Shown here one piece after another: positions 1 to 9,913 of a stretch of DNA of 36,204 nt. The notes beneath the pieces are model-generated. The model was not told where the DNA came from and did no database searches. It saw only the letters and a list, made by a program, of their open reading frames with translations. Every line of letters begins with the position of its first letter. Position 1 is the first letter of the stretch. Position numbers and translations under genes: made by a program. This stretch comes from Clostridiales bacterium (GTDB taxonomy: Bacteria; Bacillota; Clostridia; Oscillospirales; CAG-382), in NCBI GenBank assembly GCA_016286245.1, contig JAEESG010000006.1, positions 1 through 36,204 on the forward strand, given 5' to 3'.

Positions 1-694
1 CTTCTTCACTACTGGTTAAAATATAATTAAACATTTGAATATTTTCCATATTTTCTTTTATTTTTTTTTTCTTTTTTAAAGAAAGAATTTTATTCTTCAG
101 TTTCTCAATTTGTTCATCTTTTAAATTTAATTTCTTATTACTGTCTTGAAGTAAATAAGAATATTTTGTTATTAATTCTCTTGTTTCACATAATTCATTA
201 TTCATTTCTAAATTAACTTGATCAGGTTCACAAATAATTAATTCTTTTGTACTATTATAATCTTCTCGATAATATTTAGTTAATTCTTTTTTTAATTGAA
301 ATATTATATTTTCCTTTTCTTTTAATTGATTTGATAAAGTAAAAATTTCTGTCTTTATATTATCTTCTTTCTTTTGTTTTTTTGTTAAAACTTGTTCTAA
401 TTGTTGTTGAATTGTATATAATTTTCTTTCTAATTCATTTTTTTCTTTATATAATATTGAATTATTTTTCGTTAATCTTTCGTTTTCTTCTTTTAAAATT
501 TTAAGATAGTTTTTATTTTCTTCTAATATATTTACATTTAATTGCTTAAATAAAATTTCCTTATTTATATCTAAAGAAGTTTTAATATCTTTTAATTCAG
601 TTTTTAAATTTTCATTTTCTTTCATATATAAATTTACTTTTTCAGCATAAGAACTCAATAATTTTTTACAAGTTTCTATATCAAATTTTTTCAT
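1..694 (-). CDS. partial coiled-coil protein, eukaryote-like (runs off window start)
   Basis: Minus-strand reading from ATG at 694 gives MKKFDIETCKKLLSSYAEKVNLYMKENENLKTELKDIKTSLDINKEILFKQLNVNILEENKNYLKILKEENERLTKNNSILYKEKNELERKLYTIQQQLEQVLTKK... with no stop to position 1. Extreme A/T codon bias. Not in the supplied ORF track because it lacks a stop in the window. Confidence 0.6.
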   Translation of the reverse strand, partial: MKKFDIETCKKLLSSYAEKVNLYMKENENLKTELKDIKTSLDINKEILFKQLNVNILEENKNYLKILKEENERLTKNNSILYKEKNELERKLYTIQQQLEQVLTKKQKKEDNIKTEIFTLSNQLKEKENIIFQLKKELTKYYREDYNSTKELIICEPDQVNLEMNNELCETRELITKYSYLLQDSNKKLNLKDEQIEKLKNKILSLKKKKKIKENMENIQMFNYILTSSEE

Positions 695-1649
695 TTCAAA
701 GTAAAAAAATTATAATTATTTTTTAAAACTAAAATAAAATATTAATTTTAATAATGTAATTTTTCATTTCAAGTTTCATCTTGAGTAAATTTACATTTTT
801 ATTGAAATTTACAAGATATTATCATCAAAAGTTAATTTCAATCCAAAAAAAATAACTTTACAATAAAAAACTAATATTATATTTAAATCTAAAAATAATT
901 ATATTAAGTGAATATGAATGAAGTAAATATAAAATTCAAGGAAATCTAAATAAACTCATTCTAATAAATCGAATAATTATATTACAAAACTCACTCAATG
1001 TTAATTCATTTATTAGATAGTAGATTAATTTTTTTCCATTAATTTCTATGAATATAATATACCATTAAATATTCCTATAATATTAATGAACCTCCACTAA
1101 TTCTTTCATTACTGAAATATTTATATTGAGATGTGATTTTTAAAACACATTTATTTAGAATTTCATTAAAATATACATTTTTATTTTTTTGTCATTTGAA
1201 AATACTATAAAGGAGAAAATGTATTAAAAGCAATTATAAAAATACATTTTAAAATATTTTTATTAAAAAAACAAAAATAACATTTCATTCTTTTTACTAG
1301 TACATTTAAAAGAATTAAAATAAAAATAAATGGTTTGTTGACTGTTTGATTTAAAAAATGAACTCACAATATAATCTAAAAAAACAAATAAATAATATAA
1401 AACAAATAATATTTCTTTTCTTTTTTAACCTTTAAAATTTATTTTTAATAAGTAATTCCCATATACCTAAATGAGAAATATAAAAAGAAAAGAATGACCA
1501 CTTCTATTTTCATAAACAATATACCACCAAATAATAATTTAATATCATTATCTTCAAAATAAAGTCTTAGATTTTAATAAATTAATTTTAATGTTGAACA
1601 AAATCAATGTTACAAGAAAAAAATATTTTAGGATTATATTCAAAAATTT
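1..1649. other. AT-rich foreign or chimeric segment, probably from a microbial eukaryote
   Basis: Homopolymer-rich, very low-GC sequence up to ~1650. Composition then changes abruptly to the moderate-GC style of the rest of the window, in the middle of a bacterial ORF. Confidence 0.75.
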
Positions 1650-3227
1650 AATTCCCGCCTTTCCGATTTCGGCGTTTTTGGATACCGTGTCGCCGACGGA
1701 AACGGAAATGCTTTCAAGGTTGCCGTAATAAGTAAATATCGAGCAGCCGTGGTCGATTATAACGGTATTTCCCGTAAATTCAAGCTCCGACGCAAACACG
1801 ACCTTGCCGTTGTTTGCCGCCGGTACGGAACTTCCCGCGTCAAGCGCGATATCGAGACCTTCGTTCATATATTCGAACGTTTCGGTTCCCTGCACCTTTC
1901 TTTGTGTTCCGAAGCCCGCGTATCCGCTTGCGATATTGCCTTTTTCGTCGGGATATACGAATTTTCCGTCCCACAAAGGTCTGTTTTCGCTTTCGGCAGT
2001 TGCTTTTGAAACCATATCTTTAAATTCCTCAAACGCCGCCGCGGTTGCCTTCTGCGCAAGCGTAATGTCGCTTACAAGACCTTCCTGGCTTGCCGTGGCG
2101 GGTGCTCTGCCGTCGCGTACCGAAAGTTTTAATATCTGCGACGAGCCGTCTTCAAGCGAGAGCTTGAGGTTATACGTTGCGGACGCTTTGCTTGTGTATT
2201 CTGCCGGTACGAATGCGAAGGAATAGCCTCCCGCCGCAGAGCGGTAAACGTTAAGTTCTTTAGGAATCGGGTAGTCGCATTCCGCAAACAACTTGTCGCC
2301 GTCGTTGAAGTTCTTTATTTTTACTATCGTAAAGTCGCCTTTGCTTACGACGCCCTTGTATATAACCGAATAGGTCGGCGCAACGTCGTAAAGCAGCGTC
2401 GTTTTATAATTCAGCGTGCCGAAGCATTCCGCACCTTCCTCTTCATTCCACGTTGCCGTTATTACCGCGTCGTAATACACGTCGTCGGGCGACATGGTGG
2501 ACGCGTTTATTATATTTTCAAAGGCGCCCGCGTGCTTTTTCTCGCCGCCGTGCGTAAGGATTACCGTTACGGTGTCGGGCTGCTTTTCGGATGAGAACGA
2601 AAGCGCACCTATATCCGAAAGGCTTATGATAAGCGGAACGTTTTCGGTCGGGGACGAAACGTCCGCCGAATATACGTTTCCGTCAGCCGCAACGTAATTC
2701 CACGTTCCGTCGGAGGCGTATACCGTAAACGCTTTTCCGTCGGCTTTTGTCTGCGTAACCGAGGGGATAACCGAAAGCGTGTTTATGCTCGAATATTCCG
2801 CTCTTTTGAGAAGCTCGAGCGCATCTGCGCCGTCAATGAGGTAATATTTCCCCGCTTCGTCGGTAAAAATACAGCCGGTTTCATCATTCGCCATGTAAAA
2901 AGAATAGGTTTTGGTTATGTCGTCGGTTTCGTTTATTTTAACGGTAAAAGGTTTTTCGTTTGTCAGATCCTTAAAGTCCGCGTCAATTAAACGCGCGTTT
3001 TCGACGGCGTTCGTATACGCCGTCAGATCTTCTTCACGGGTAAACGAAAAATCGGTATTTTCGGATGAAGGCAGAGAAACGGCAATTTCGTTTATCCTGT
3101 GAAGAATTACCGACGTATCGTCGGTGCGCGCGTTTATAATGCACGCAATAACCGTCGGCAGTATCACTATGAGCGCGATTAAAAAAATCACGAATTTGTT
3201 TTTTTTGTTAAAAACGGTGCTGTTCAT
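1554..3227 (-). pseudogene. M23/LytM-type peptidase-domain membrane protein, C-terminus replaced at the junction (native part ~1650-3227)
   Basis: N-terminal TM helix (KFVIFLIALIVILPTVIACII). C-terminal M23-like segment NEGLDIALDAGSSVPAANNGKVVFASELEFTGNTVIIDHGCSIFTYYGNLESISVSVGDTVSKNAEIGKAG, then switching to AT-rich KFLNIILKYFFLVTLILFNIKINLLKSKTLF. Confidence 0.7.
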
Positions 3228-3352
3228 AAAACCTGTCCTTTCGAGAAACGAAAATAAATCGCCGTTACAATTATATTATATATTCGTTTAACGTTTTAGT
3301 CAAGGCAAAAAAGCAATAATAAAATAAAAATAAAAGGAAAAAAAGACAAAAT

Positions 3353-4312
3353 TCAACAGATAAATTCGTCTATATCCTCAAACGAAAGCCCGTCGTTGAG
3401 CGCGAGATTTATCGCGTATCCTATGAGTTTTGACGTGTCCTTTATGATGCGGTCGGTTTCTTTGGGTGTTACGAAAAAGTCGCATACTCCGGAAGAGAGC
3501 GCCGAAAAAAGTTTTTCCAGAACCGGAAAATTTACGTCGTTTTTTGTCATTCCCGCTTTTTCGGCGGTTTCCTTCAAAATATCGTACGCAAGCGTCGACG
3601 CGTCCACGACCGTCGGCACGCCGATGCTGATGACGGGAACGCCGAGCGTGCGCATGCTTATCTCCTTTCGCGCGTTGTTGATTCCCGAGCCGGGAGAAAT
3701 TCCCGTATTTGCAATCTGCACGGTACACGCAAGCCTTGACAGCCGCATTGAAGAAAGAGAATCTACCGCTATGACGAAATCGGGTTTTGTAAGTTCCACG
3801 GCGCCCTTTATTATTTCGGCGGCCTCAATCCCGGTGTTTCCCGATACTCCGGGGCATACGCAAAGCGTCTCCCTCATGCCGAACTCGTTGAAAAGAGAAG
3901 GATTTGCGGATTTTATGTGTCGGGTTACGATGAAATTTTCCGCGGTAATGGGACCCGTTGCGTCGGCGGTAATGGATTTGTTACCGAGCGCTGCAAGCAG
4001 GCAGGACTTGTCTTTTTGGGGAATGAACGCACGCAGATACTCCGATATGACGTAACATGCGCGCTTAAAAGTTTCCTTGTCGGAAAGCCAGATTTTTCCG
4101 ATGTCGACGGTAAAATATTTTCCCACGGGTTTTCCTGAGATTTTTTCGCCGTTTTGGTCTTTAACCTCGAGAACGTGGCAGGAAAAACCGTTTTTGTTTT
4201 CATCGCGCGAAATAAGTCCGCTTACCTGTTTTCCTTTTTTTTCGGAGACAATTTCGCACACCTCGTCGGCAAGGTCGGTGCGTTTGTTGAAATCGGAAAA
4301 AGAATTCGTCAT
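3353..4312 (-). CDS. gpr: GPR endopeptidase (germination protease)
   Basis: MTNSFSDFNKRTDLADEV... with CVCPGVSGNTGIEAAEIIKGAVELTKPDFVIAVDSLSSMRLSRLACTVQIANTGISPGSGINNARKEIS, characteristic of GPR. Start trimmed to ATG at 4312. Confidence 0.93.
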   Translation of the reverse strand: MTNSFSDFNKRTDLADEVCEIVSEKKGKQVSGLISRDENKNGFSCHVLEVKDQNGEKISGKPVGKYFTVDIGKIWLSDKETFKRACYVISEYLRAFIPQKDKSCLLAALGNKSITADATGPITAENFIVTRHIKSANPSLFNEFGMRETLCVCPGVSGNTGIEAAEIIKGAVELTKPDFVIAVDSLSSMRLSRLACTVQIANTGISPGSGINNARKEISMRTLGVPVISIGVPTVVDASTLAYDILKETAEKAGMTKNDVNFPVLEKLFSALSSGVCDFFVTPKETDRIIKDTSKLIGYAINLALNDGLSFEDIDEFIC

Positions 4313-4490
4313 AATAAAGTCCTTTCGGAAAAAGCATATTTTGGCATAAAAATGCGGTAAAAGCACATTCTGCATAAAAATATTTGCAAAAATTTGTAAA
4401 AAATTTGAAATTACACTTGTATTTTTTTAAAAAGCGTGATAAAATACATAAGAATAAAAATGTATACATACGTATAGGGAGGTGAAGATT

Positions 4491-4754
4491 TTGCCAAACA
4501 TTAAGTCCGCGAAAAAACGCGTAAAGGTAACGGCTGTAAAGACGTTGCAGAACCAGATGTTCAAGACAAACTTCAAAACGACACTCAAGAAGTTTGAAAA
4601 GGCTGCCGAAAGCGGAGATAAAGCCGCTGCGGAAGCTTGCTATAAAGAAGCCGTAAGTAAACTTGACAAGGCTGTTTCAAAAGGCGCTCTGCACGTTAAC
4701 GCCGCAGCGAGAAAAAAGAGCCAGTTTACAAAGAAGCTCAACGCAATGAAATAA
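4491..4754 (+). CDS. rpsT: 30S ribosomal protein S20
   Basis: PNIKSAKKRVKVTAVKTLQNQMFKTNFKTTLKKFEKA...ALHVNAAARKKSQFTKKLNAMK. TTG start with upstream GGGAGGTGA ribosome-binding site. Confidence 0.95.
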   Translation: MPNIKSAKKRVKVTAVKTLQNQMFKTNFKTTLKKFEKAAESGDKAAAEACYKEAVSKLDKAVSKGALHVNAAARKKSQFTKKLNAMK

Positions 4755-4773
4755 TTTTTGAAAAAAGCAGTTC

Positions 4774-4799
4774 AAATCCGCCGTTTTCGGCGGATTTTT
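4774..4799 (+). terminator. intrinsic terminator after rpsT
   Basis: AAATCCGCCGttttCGGCGGATTTTTG hairpin. Confidence 0.75.
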
Positions 4800-4811
4800 G
4801 CTTTTTATAAG

Positions 4812-5210
4812 CTATAGGACGTTTCCGAGAGTAATTCCCTCGTCGAATATAATGTGTTTCGTTACGTTGCGCAAAGCCGCAAGACTCGACGCGTATTCTC
4901 CGTAATCCTCCGCCTCGAAAAATGTTTTGGTACTCAAAAGACGTTCCGAAAAATCCGATGCCTTTTCGTGCTCGAGCACCGACATAACGTAGTTTTCCTT
5001 TGATTTCCATTCCTTTTCGATTTCAGAAAGCCGCACGCTTACGGCTTCCTTTTCGCTTTCAGATAAATTTTCGGCGTCATGCGCCGTCTGAGGAAGGCGC
5101 AGCAGTAAATCGTCCGTTTTTTTGAAAAACCCGTTTATAAAAAAGGCGTTTGAAATTATGAAGACGAGGATTGCCGCAAAAAGCAAAACCGCCGTTATCA
5201 ACGATTTCAT
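4812..5210 (-). CDS. DUF4363-like small membrane-anchored protein
   Basis: N-terminal TM helix followed by a helical ~110 aa domain; upstream of and same strand as the DUF421 protein, its usual partner. Confidence 0.6.
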   Translation of the reverse strand: MKSLITAVLLFAAILVFIISNAFFINGFFKKTDDLLLRLPQTAHDAENLSESEKEAVSVRLSEIEKEWKSKENYVMSVLEHEKASDFSERLLSTKTFFEAEDYGEYASSLAALRNVTKHIIFDEGITLGNVL

Positions 5211-5222
5211 ACAAACCTCCCG

Positions 5223-5918
5223 CTAAGACGTTTTGTATATGACGTTCCCGCCGCCGTCTATTATGCAGACGTTCCGCATGTCGTCAATACCCATATAAAG
5301 GACCTCCTTTTCGCTTGAAAACCCGTTTTGCGAAAGTATTCCGTAAATCTTTGATTTGTCAAAGCCGAGAGAAGACAATTCACTTTCGTTGAGCTTTCCG
5401 TCGATAATTACGGAATGTTCTATTCCGTTTTCGCAAACGGTGCGGTCAAGGTCTTTTGCACTCGGCGGCGTGTTGTTTGCTTTCGGAATTATCGAAATCG
5501 AGCCGTTTGGCTCTAAAAACGCGTATTCCACGTTTGCAAGACATGACACGCCCGAAAGGCGCATGGCGCTTGTAAGCTCGTCAAACGAAATGCGCGCGTC
5601 GGACATCTGTTTTTTGTCGATTTTTCCCTTTTTTATGAGGGCGAGCGCGTCGCCCGCGGCAATTTTTTTGAAAAAGCGCGATTTTATGGTTATAAACGAG
5701 AAAAGTACTTCAAGGGAAACTATCGTAATACTCGGAATTACGCCGTATAAAAGCGGAGTTGCGCTGTTTGACACGGGATACGTCGCAAATTCCGAAACCA
5801 TAAACGCGGTGATGAATTCGGAAAGCTCGAGCTGCCCTATCTGGCGCTTTCCCGTTATGCGCATGATAACGAAAATGAAAATATAAAGTATGACCGTTCT
5901 AAGAAAAATATTTGCCAT
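5223..5918 (-). CDS. DUF421 (YetF/YdfR-like) membrane protein
   Basis: ILYIFIFVIMRITGKRQIGQLELSEFITAFMVSEFATYPVSNSATPLLYGVIP, typical of the family. Confidence 0.88.
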   Translation of the reverse strand: MANIFLRTVILYIFIFVIMRITGKRQIGQLELSEFITAFMVSEFATYPVSNSATPLLYGVIPSITIVSLEVLFSFITIKSRFFKKIAAGDALALIKKGKIDKKQMSDARISFDELTSAMRLSGVSCLANVEYAFLEPNGSISIIPKANNTPPSAKDLDRTVCENGIEHSVIIDGKLNESELSSLGFDKSKIYGILSQNGFSSEKEVLYMGIDDMRNVCIIDGGGNVIYKTS

Positions 5919-6067
5919 AATTTCCTCGCGAAAATAAACTGTATCCTTATTTTTTCCCCGAACCTTTCAAATATTCATGATATATTGCTTGTTTGCCGCA
6001 TAATACGCGGATTATATTAATATATTGTAAGGTAAAACCGTAAAAGCGTTAAAAAGGGAGAAAAGCG

Positions 6068-7363
6068 ATGATTTATTCAAAGGTGAGCATTCCCGTAAAG
6101 CCCGAAAAAAAGGAAGAAGCCGAAAAGGCATCATACGAAGAGGAGATTTTCGCCGCCGAAGAGGCGTATTGCAAAGAAGAGCTTTTAATGGCGCAAAAAA
6201 GAGAAGACGCGCTTGCAAGCTTTTTTACGTTTCTCTTGGTGGTGTTCGCGTGCTTTTTCTCGTTTGCTTTCGGCAATTCCTTTAATAAGAACGGCTTTCA
6301 CGACACGCTATCTTACATGAACGCGGTGTCGGCGGGAAGAATACCCTTTGATTTCAAACGGGATAAAGCGGGTTTTTTGAGTGAAAGCGACGTAAAAACG
6401 CAGAAAACCGTCTACGAAAAATATAAAAACGCGGACGAAAATATAACTTTTTCGACGGATGACGGGTATTACGGAATAAATGACGAGCCCGAAACAAAAA
6501 AGGATTCGTTTGTCTTTCTCAAACAAGACGAAAAAACTGACGTGCAGGCGTCAAACGGCATAAGCACCGCGTCGTCTCTCGACGGAGAAATACTTTTACC
6601 CGTAATAAGCCGTAATATTTCGTCGTACGGTGAACTTCTGCTGTCAAACGAAACAAAATTTTCACCCGATATTGCCGCGCTGTCGGAGGAAATTCCCGAC
6701 GCCTTTTGCGGCATTGACGAAACGCTTCCGACGGTACTCATTCTTCACACACACGCAACGGAAAGCTACAACGAATCGGAATACGACGGATATTATTCCG
6801 AAAGTGTGCCCACAAGAAGCGAGGACACGTCGAAAAACGTCGTTTACGTGGGAGAGGTGCTGAAAAATTATCTCGAAGATTTCGGAATCTGCACTCTGCA
6901 CGACGAAACGCTGTGCGACAAGGAGTCCTTCGTGTACGCCTACAACAAGTCGAACGAGGTTGCGAAAAAATATCTTGACGAATATCCGTCGATAAAGCTC
7001 GTAATAGATCTGCACAGGGATTCCATAATTTCACCCGACGGTACGAAAACAAAACCGGTGTTCGACTACGCGGGAAAGAAAACCGCACAGCTGATGTTCG
7101 TCGTGGGAACGAACGAAGCGGGAGCAAAGCACGAAAACTGGGAGGAAAACTTAAAAACCGCTCTGTATATACAGGAAAAAGCGTCGGAAAGCTGTCCCGA
7201 GCTGTTCAGAAAGATAAATCTGAGAAAGGCGAGCTTCAACCAGCAGCTGTGTACGGGATATCTGCTGCTTGAATGCGGATCGTGCGCAAACACGCGCGCC
7301 GAAGCGGAAAACGCGGTAAAAATTTTTGCGTGCGCGCTTGCGAGAATGATAAAGGAAGTTTAA
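6068..7363 (+). CDS. spoIIP: stage II sporulation protein P (amidase)
   Basis: VLILHTHATESY...TRSEDTSKNVVYVGEVL...YPSIKLVIDLHRDSI...QLMFVVGTNEAGAKHENWEENL...LLLECGSCANTRAEAENAV. Confidence 0.92.
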   Translation: MIYSKVSIPVKPEKKEEAEKASYEEEIFAAEEAYCKEELLMAQKREDALASFFTFLLVVFACFFSFAFGNSFNKNGFHDTLSYMNAVSAGRIPFDFKRDKAGFLSESDVKTQKTVYEKYKNADENITFSTDDGYYGINDEPETKKDSFVFLKQDEKTDVQASNGISTASSLDGEILLPVISRNISSYGELLLSNETKFSPDIAALSEEIPDAFCGIDETLPTVLILHTHATESYNESEYDGYYSESVPTRSEDTSKNVVYVGEVLKNYLEDFGICTLHDETLCDKESFVYAYNKSNEVAKKYLDEYPSIKLVIDLHRDSIISPDGTKTKPVFDYAGKKTAQLMFVVGTNEAGAKHENWEENLKTALYIQEKASESCPELFRKINLRKASFNQQLCTGYLLLECGSCANTRAEAENAVKIFACALARMIKEV

Positions 7364-7371
7364 ATAAAGTA

Positions 7372-7400
7372 TTGACTAAAATTTGATTTTGATGTATAAT
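7372..7400 (+). promoter_or_regulatory. sigma-A-type promoter of serC/serA
   Basis: TTGACT - 17 nt - TATAAT. Confidence 0.8.
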
Positions 7401-7496
7401 TAATCTAAATTTTCGACAAATCGAAACCCAACCCGAAACGGCAAAACCGTCAAATCCGGTAATTTGCCGGCAATCAACCATGAAAGGATGAAAAAA

Positions 7497-8576
7497 ATGA
7501 GCAGAATTTATAACTTTTCGGCAGGCCCCTCGATGCTTCCCCTCGAAGTGTTGAAAAAAGCCGCTGAAGAAATGACGGATTATAGGGGAACGGGCATGTC
7601 CGTAATGGAGATGAGCCACCGTTCTTCGGTATATGAAGGAATAATAAATGAAGCGGAAGCGGATCTCAGAAAGCTTATGAATATTCCCGAAAACTATAAG
7701 GTGTTGTTTCTTCAGGGAGGAGCGTCGACACAGTTTGCCGCGATTCCGCTCAATTTTATGAAAACCGGAAAGGCTGATTACGTAGTAACCGGACAATGGG
7801 CAAAAAAAGCGTTAGGGGAAGCGCGTAAATACGGGGACGCAAAGTGCATCGCCTCGTCCGAGGACAGAACTTTCGCGTATATACCCGAAATCACACCCGA
7901 TATGGTAAGCCCTGATGCGGATTACGTTCATATATGCTATAACAACACCATTTACGGAACGAAATTCCCCGAAATTCCGAACGTCGGAGACAAGATGCTC
8001 ATCGCGGATATGTCGTCATGCATAATGAGCGAGCCGGTCGACGTTACCAAATTCGGCGTAATTTACGCGGGAGCGCAGAAAAATATGGCGCCCGCGGGAC
8101 TCACCGTCGTAATCGTACGCGAAGACCTTTTGGGATACGCAAGGCCCGAAACTCCGACCATGCTCGACTATAAGATAATGGCGGACAACGGCTCTATGTA
8201 CAACACGCCGCCGTGCTATACGATATACGTTGCGGGGCTCGTTTACAAATGGGCGCTCTCCCTCGGCGGACTTGAAAAAATGAAGGAAAGAAACGAAAAA
8301 AAAGCGGCTTTACTCTATGATTATCTTGACGGCTCATCGCTTTTCAAGGCGACCGCCGACAAAGCCTTCCGCTCGATGATGAACGTATGCTTTGTTACGG
8401 GCGACGCGGAGCTTGACAAGAAGTTCTGCGCCGAAGCGCAGCAAAACGGCATGGTAAACCTCAAAGGCCACAGAAGCGTAGGCGGAATGAGAGCGTCGAT
8501 TTACAACGCGATGCCTTACGAGGGCGTTGAAAAGCTCGTTTCGTTCATGAAAAAATTTGAAGCCGAAAATAAATAA
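7497..8576 (+). CDS. serC: phosphoserine aminotransferase
   Basis: MSRIYNFSAGPSMLPLEVLKKAAEEM...FLQGGASTQFAAIPLNF...YAGAQKNMAPAGLTVVIVREDLLG. Start moved to ATG at 7497 after an AAAGGA ribosome-binding site. Confidence 0.96.
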   Translation: MSRIYNFSAGPSMLPLEVLKKAAEEMTDYRGTGMSVMEMSHRSSVYEGIINEAEADLRKLMNIPENYKVLFLQGGASTQFAAIPLNFMKTGKADYVVTGQWAKKALGEARKYGDAKCIASSEDRTFAYIPEITPDMVSPDADYVHICYNNTIYGTKFPEIPNVGDKMLIADMSSCIMSEPVDVTKFGVIYAGAQKNMAPAGLTVVIVREDLLGYARPETPTMLDYKIMADNGSMYNTPPCYTIYVAGLVYKWALSLGGLEKMKERNEKKAALLYDYLDGSSLFKATADKAFRSMMNVCFVTGDAELDKKFCAEAQQNGMVNLKGHRSVGGMRASIYNAMPYEGVEKLVSFMKKFEAENK

Positions 8577-8590
8577 AAGGAAAATGAAAA

Positions 8591-9757
8591 ATGTATCACA
8601 TAAAATTTTACAACAAGATAGCAAAAATTGCCGCCGATAAATTTGACAAGGAAAAATATGACGTCGGAGAAGCAGTCGAAAATCCCGACGCGATAATGGT
8701 GCGCTCGGCATCTTTGCACGAAATCGGACTCGGAAAAAATCTTCTTGCGATAGCAAGGGCGGGCGCGGGCGTAAACAACATCCCGATAGACAAATGCAGC
8801 GAAAAGGGTATTGTCGTTTTCAACACCCCCGGAGCCAACGCAAACGCCGTAAAGGAGCTTGCCATAGCTTCTCTTATTCTCTCGTCGAGAAAGATTGTAA
8901 AGGGCATCGAGTGGGCACAGAGCTTAGAATCTTGCGACGACGTGTCGGCTGCCGTTGAAAAAGGCAAAAGCGAATTTGCGGGCCCCGAAATTTACGGAAA
9001 AACGCTCGGTATAATAGGCCTCGGCGCGATAGGCGTACAGCTTGCGAACATCGCGACGCACCTCGGAATGAAGGTTTACGGATACGACCCGTATATAACC
9101 GTGGATTCCGCATGGATGCTTACGAAATCCGTAATTCACGCGGGAACTCTTGCCGAAATATACGAAAAATGCGACTATATTTCCGTTCACGTGCCGTCAA
9201 ATCCCGAAACAAGAGGTATGATAAACGAAGACGCGATTTCGCAGATGAAAGACGGTGTGAGAATATTAAATCTTGCAAGGGCGGACCTTGCCGACGCACA
9301 GGCGGTAAAAAAGGCGATTTCCGATAAAAAAGTTGCCTGCTACGTTACCGATTTCCCGACGAAAGAGCTTCTCGGAGTCGACGGAATCATAACAATTCCG
9401 CATCTCGGAGCGTCCACCCCCGAATCCGAGGACAACTGCGCGGTTATGGCGGCAAAAGAACTCATAAGCTTTATCGAGACGGGCTGTATAAAGAACAGCG
9501 TAAACTTCCCGGACGCCATCATTCCCGACACCGACAACGTAAGAGTCTGCGTGTTCCACAAAAACGTGCCGTCCATCGTTGCTCAGACCTCAAAGGTGCT
9601 GTCGGATATGAACATTAACATTGAAAACATGATCAACCGTTCCAAAAAAGACAATGCGTACACGCTTATCGAGGTAAACGGCGATATATCAAAGGACGCG
9701 GAAGACCGCATAAGGTCCATAGAAAACGTAATGAGAGTACGGGTTATAAGAAAATAA
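8591..9757 (+). CDS. serA: D-3-phosphoglycerate dehydrogenase with C-terminal ACT domain
   Basis: ARAGAGVNNIPIDKCSEKGIVVFNTPGANANAVKELAIA...GKTLGIIGLGAIGVQLANIA...IPHLGASTPESEDNCA; C-terminal VPSIVAQTSKVLSDMNINIENMINRSKKDNAYTLIEV. Confidence 0.95.
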   Translation: MYHIKFYNKIAKIAADKFDKEKYDVGEAVENPDAIMVRSASLHEIGLGKNLLAIARAGAGVNNIPIDKCSEKGIVVFNTPGANANAVKELAIASLILSSRKIVKGIEWAQSLESCDDVSAAVEKGKSEFAGPEIYGKTLGIIGLGAIGVQLANIATHLGMKVYGYDPYITVDSAWMLTKSVIHAGTLAEIYEKCDYISVHVPSNPETRGMINEDAISQMKDGVRILNLARADLADAQAVKKAISDKKVACYVTDFPTKELLGVDGIITIPHLGASTPESEDNCAVMAAKELISFIETGCIKNSVNFPDAIIPDTDNVRVCVFHKNVPSIVAQTSKVLSDMNINIENMINRSKKDNAYTLIEVNGDISKDAEDRIRSIENVMRVRVIRK

Positions 9758-9761
9758 AACC

Positions 9762-9792
9762 AAAAAACCGGCTTTGAAAAAAGCCGGTTTTT
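9762..9792 (+). terminator. intrinsic terminator after serA
   Basis: AAAAAACCGGCTTTgaaaAAAGCCGGTTTTT. Confidence 0.85.
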
Positions 9793-9805
9793 GATATTGC
9801 GTCAG

Positions 9806-9835
9806 AAACGCAAAAAAATCGTATTTTTTGCGTTT
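9806..9835. repeat. 12-bp inverted repeat
   Basis: AAACGCAAAAAA-ATCGTA-TTTTTTGCGTTT, perfect arms. Confidence 0.85.
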
Positions 9836-9851
9836 GCGGAGCCTAAATGCA

Positions 9852-9880
9852 TTGACACATTATAAAAAAGATATTATAAT
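9852..9880 (+). promoter_or_regulatory. sigma-A-type promoter upstream of the NfnA-like gene
   Basis: TTGACA - 17 nt - TATAAT. Confidence 0.8.
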
Positions 9881-9913
9881 ATTTATATTATTATACTGAT
9901 ATGGAGGAAAACC

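Noticed and set aside
1554-1650. Native C-terminus of the M23 protein (KFLNIILKYFFLVTLILFNIKINLLKSKTLF)
   Set aside because: These residues come from the AT-rich flank and replace the expected end of the M23 domain; treated as a junction product.
1749-3102. Several plus-strand ORFs over the M23 gene
   Set aside because: Antisense shadows of the coding frame with no initiation signals.
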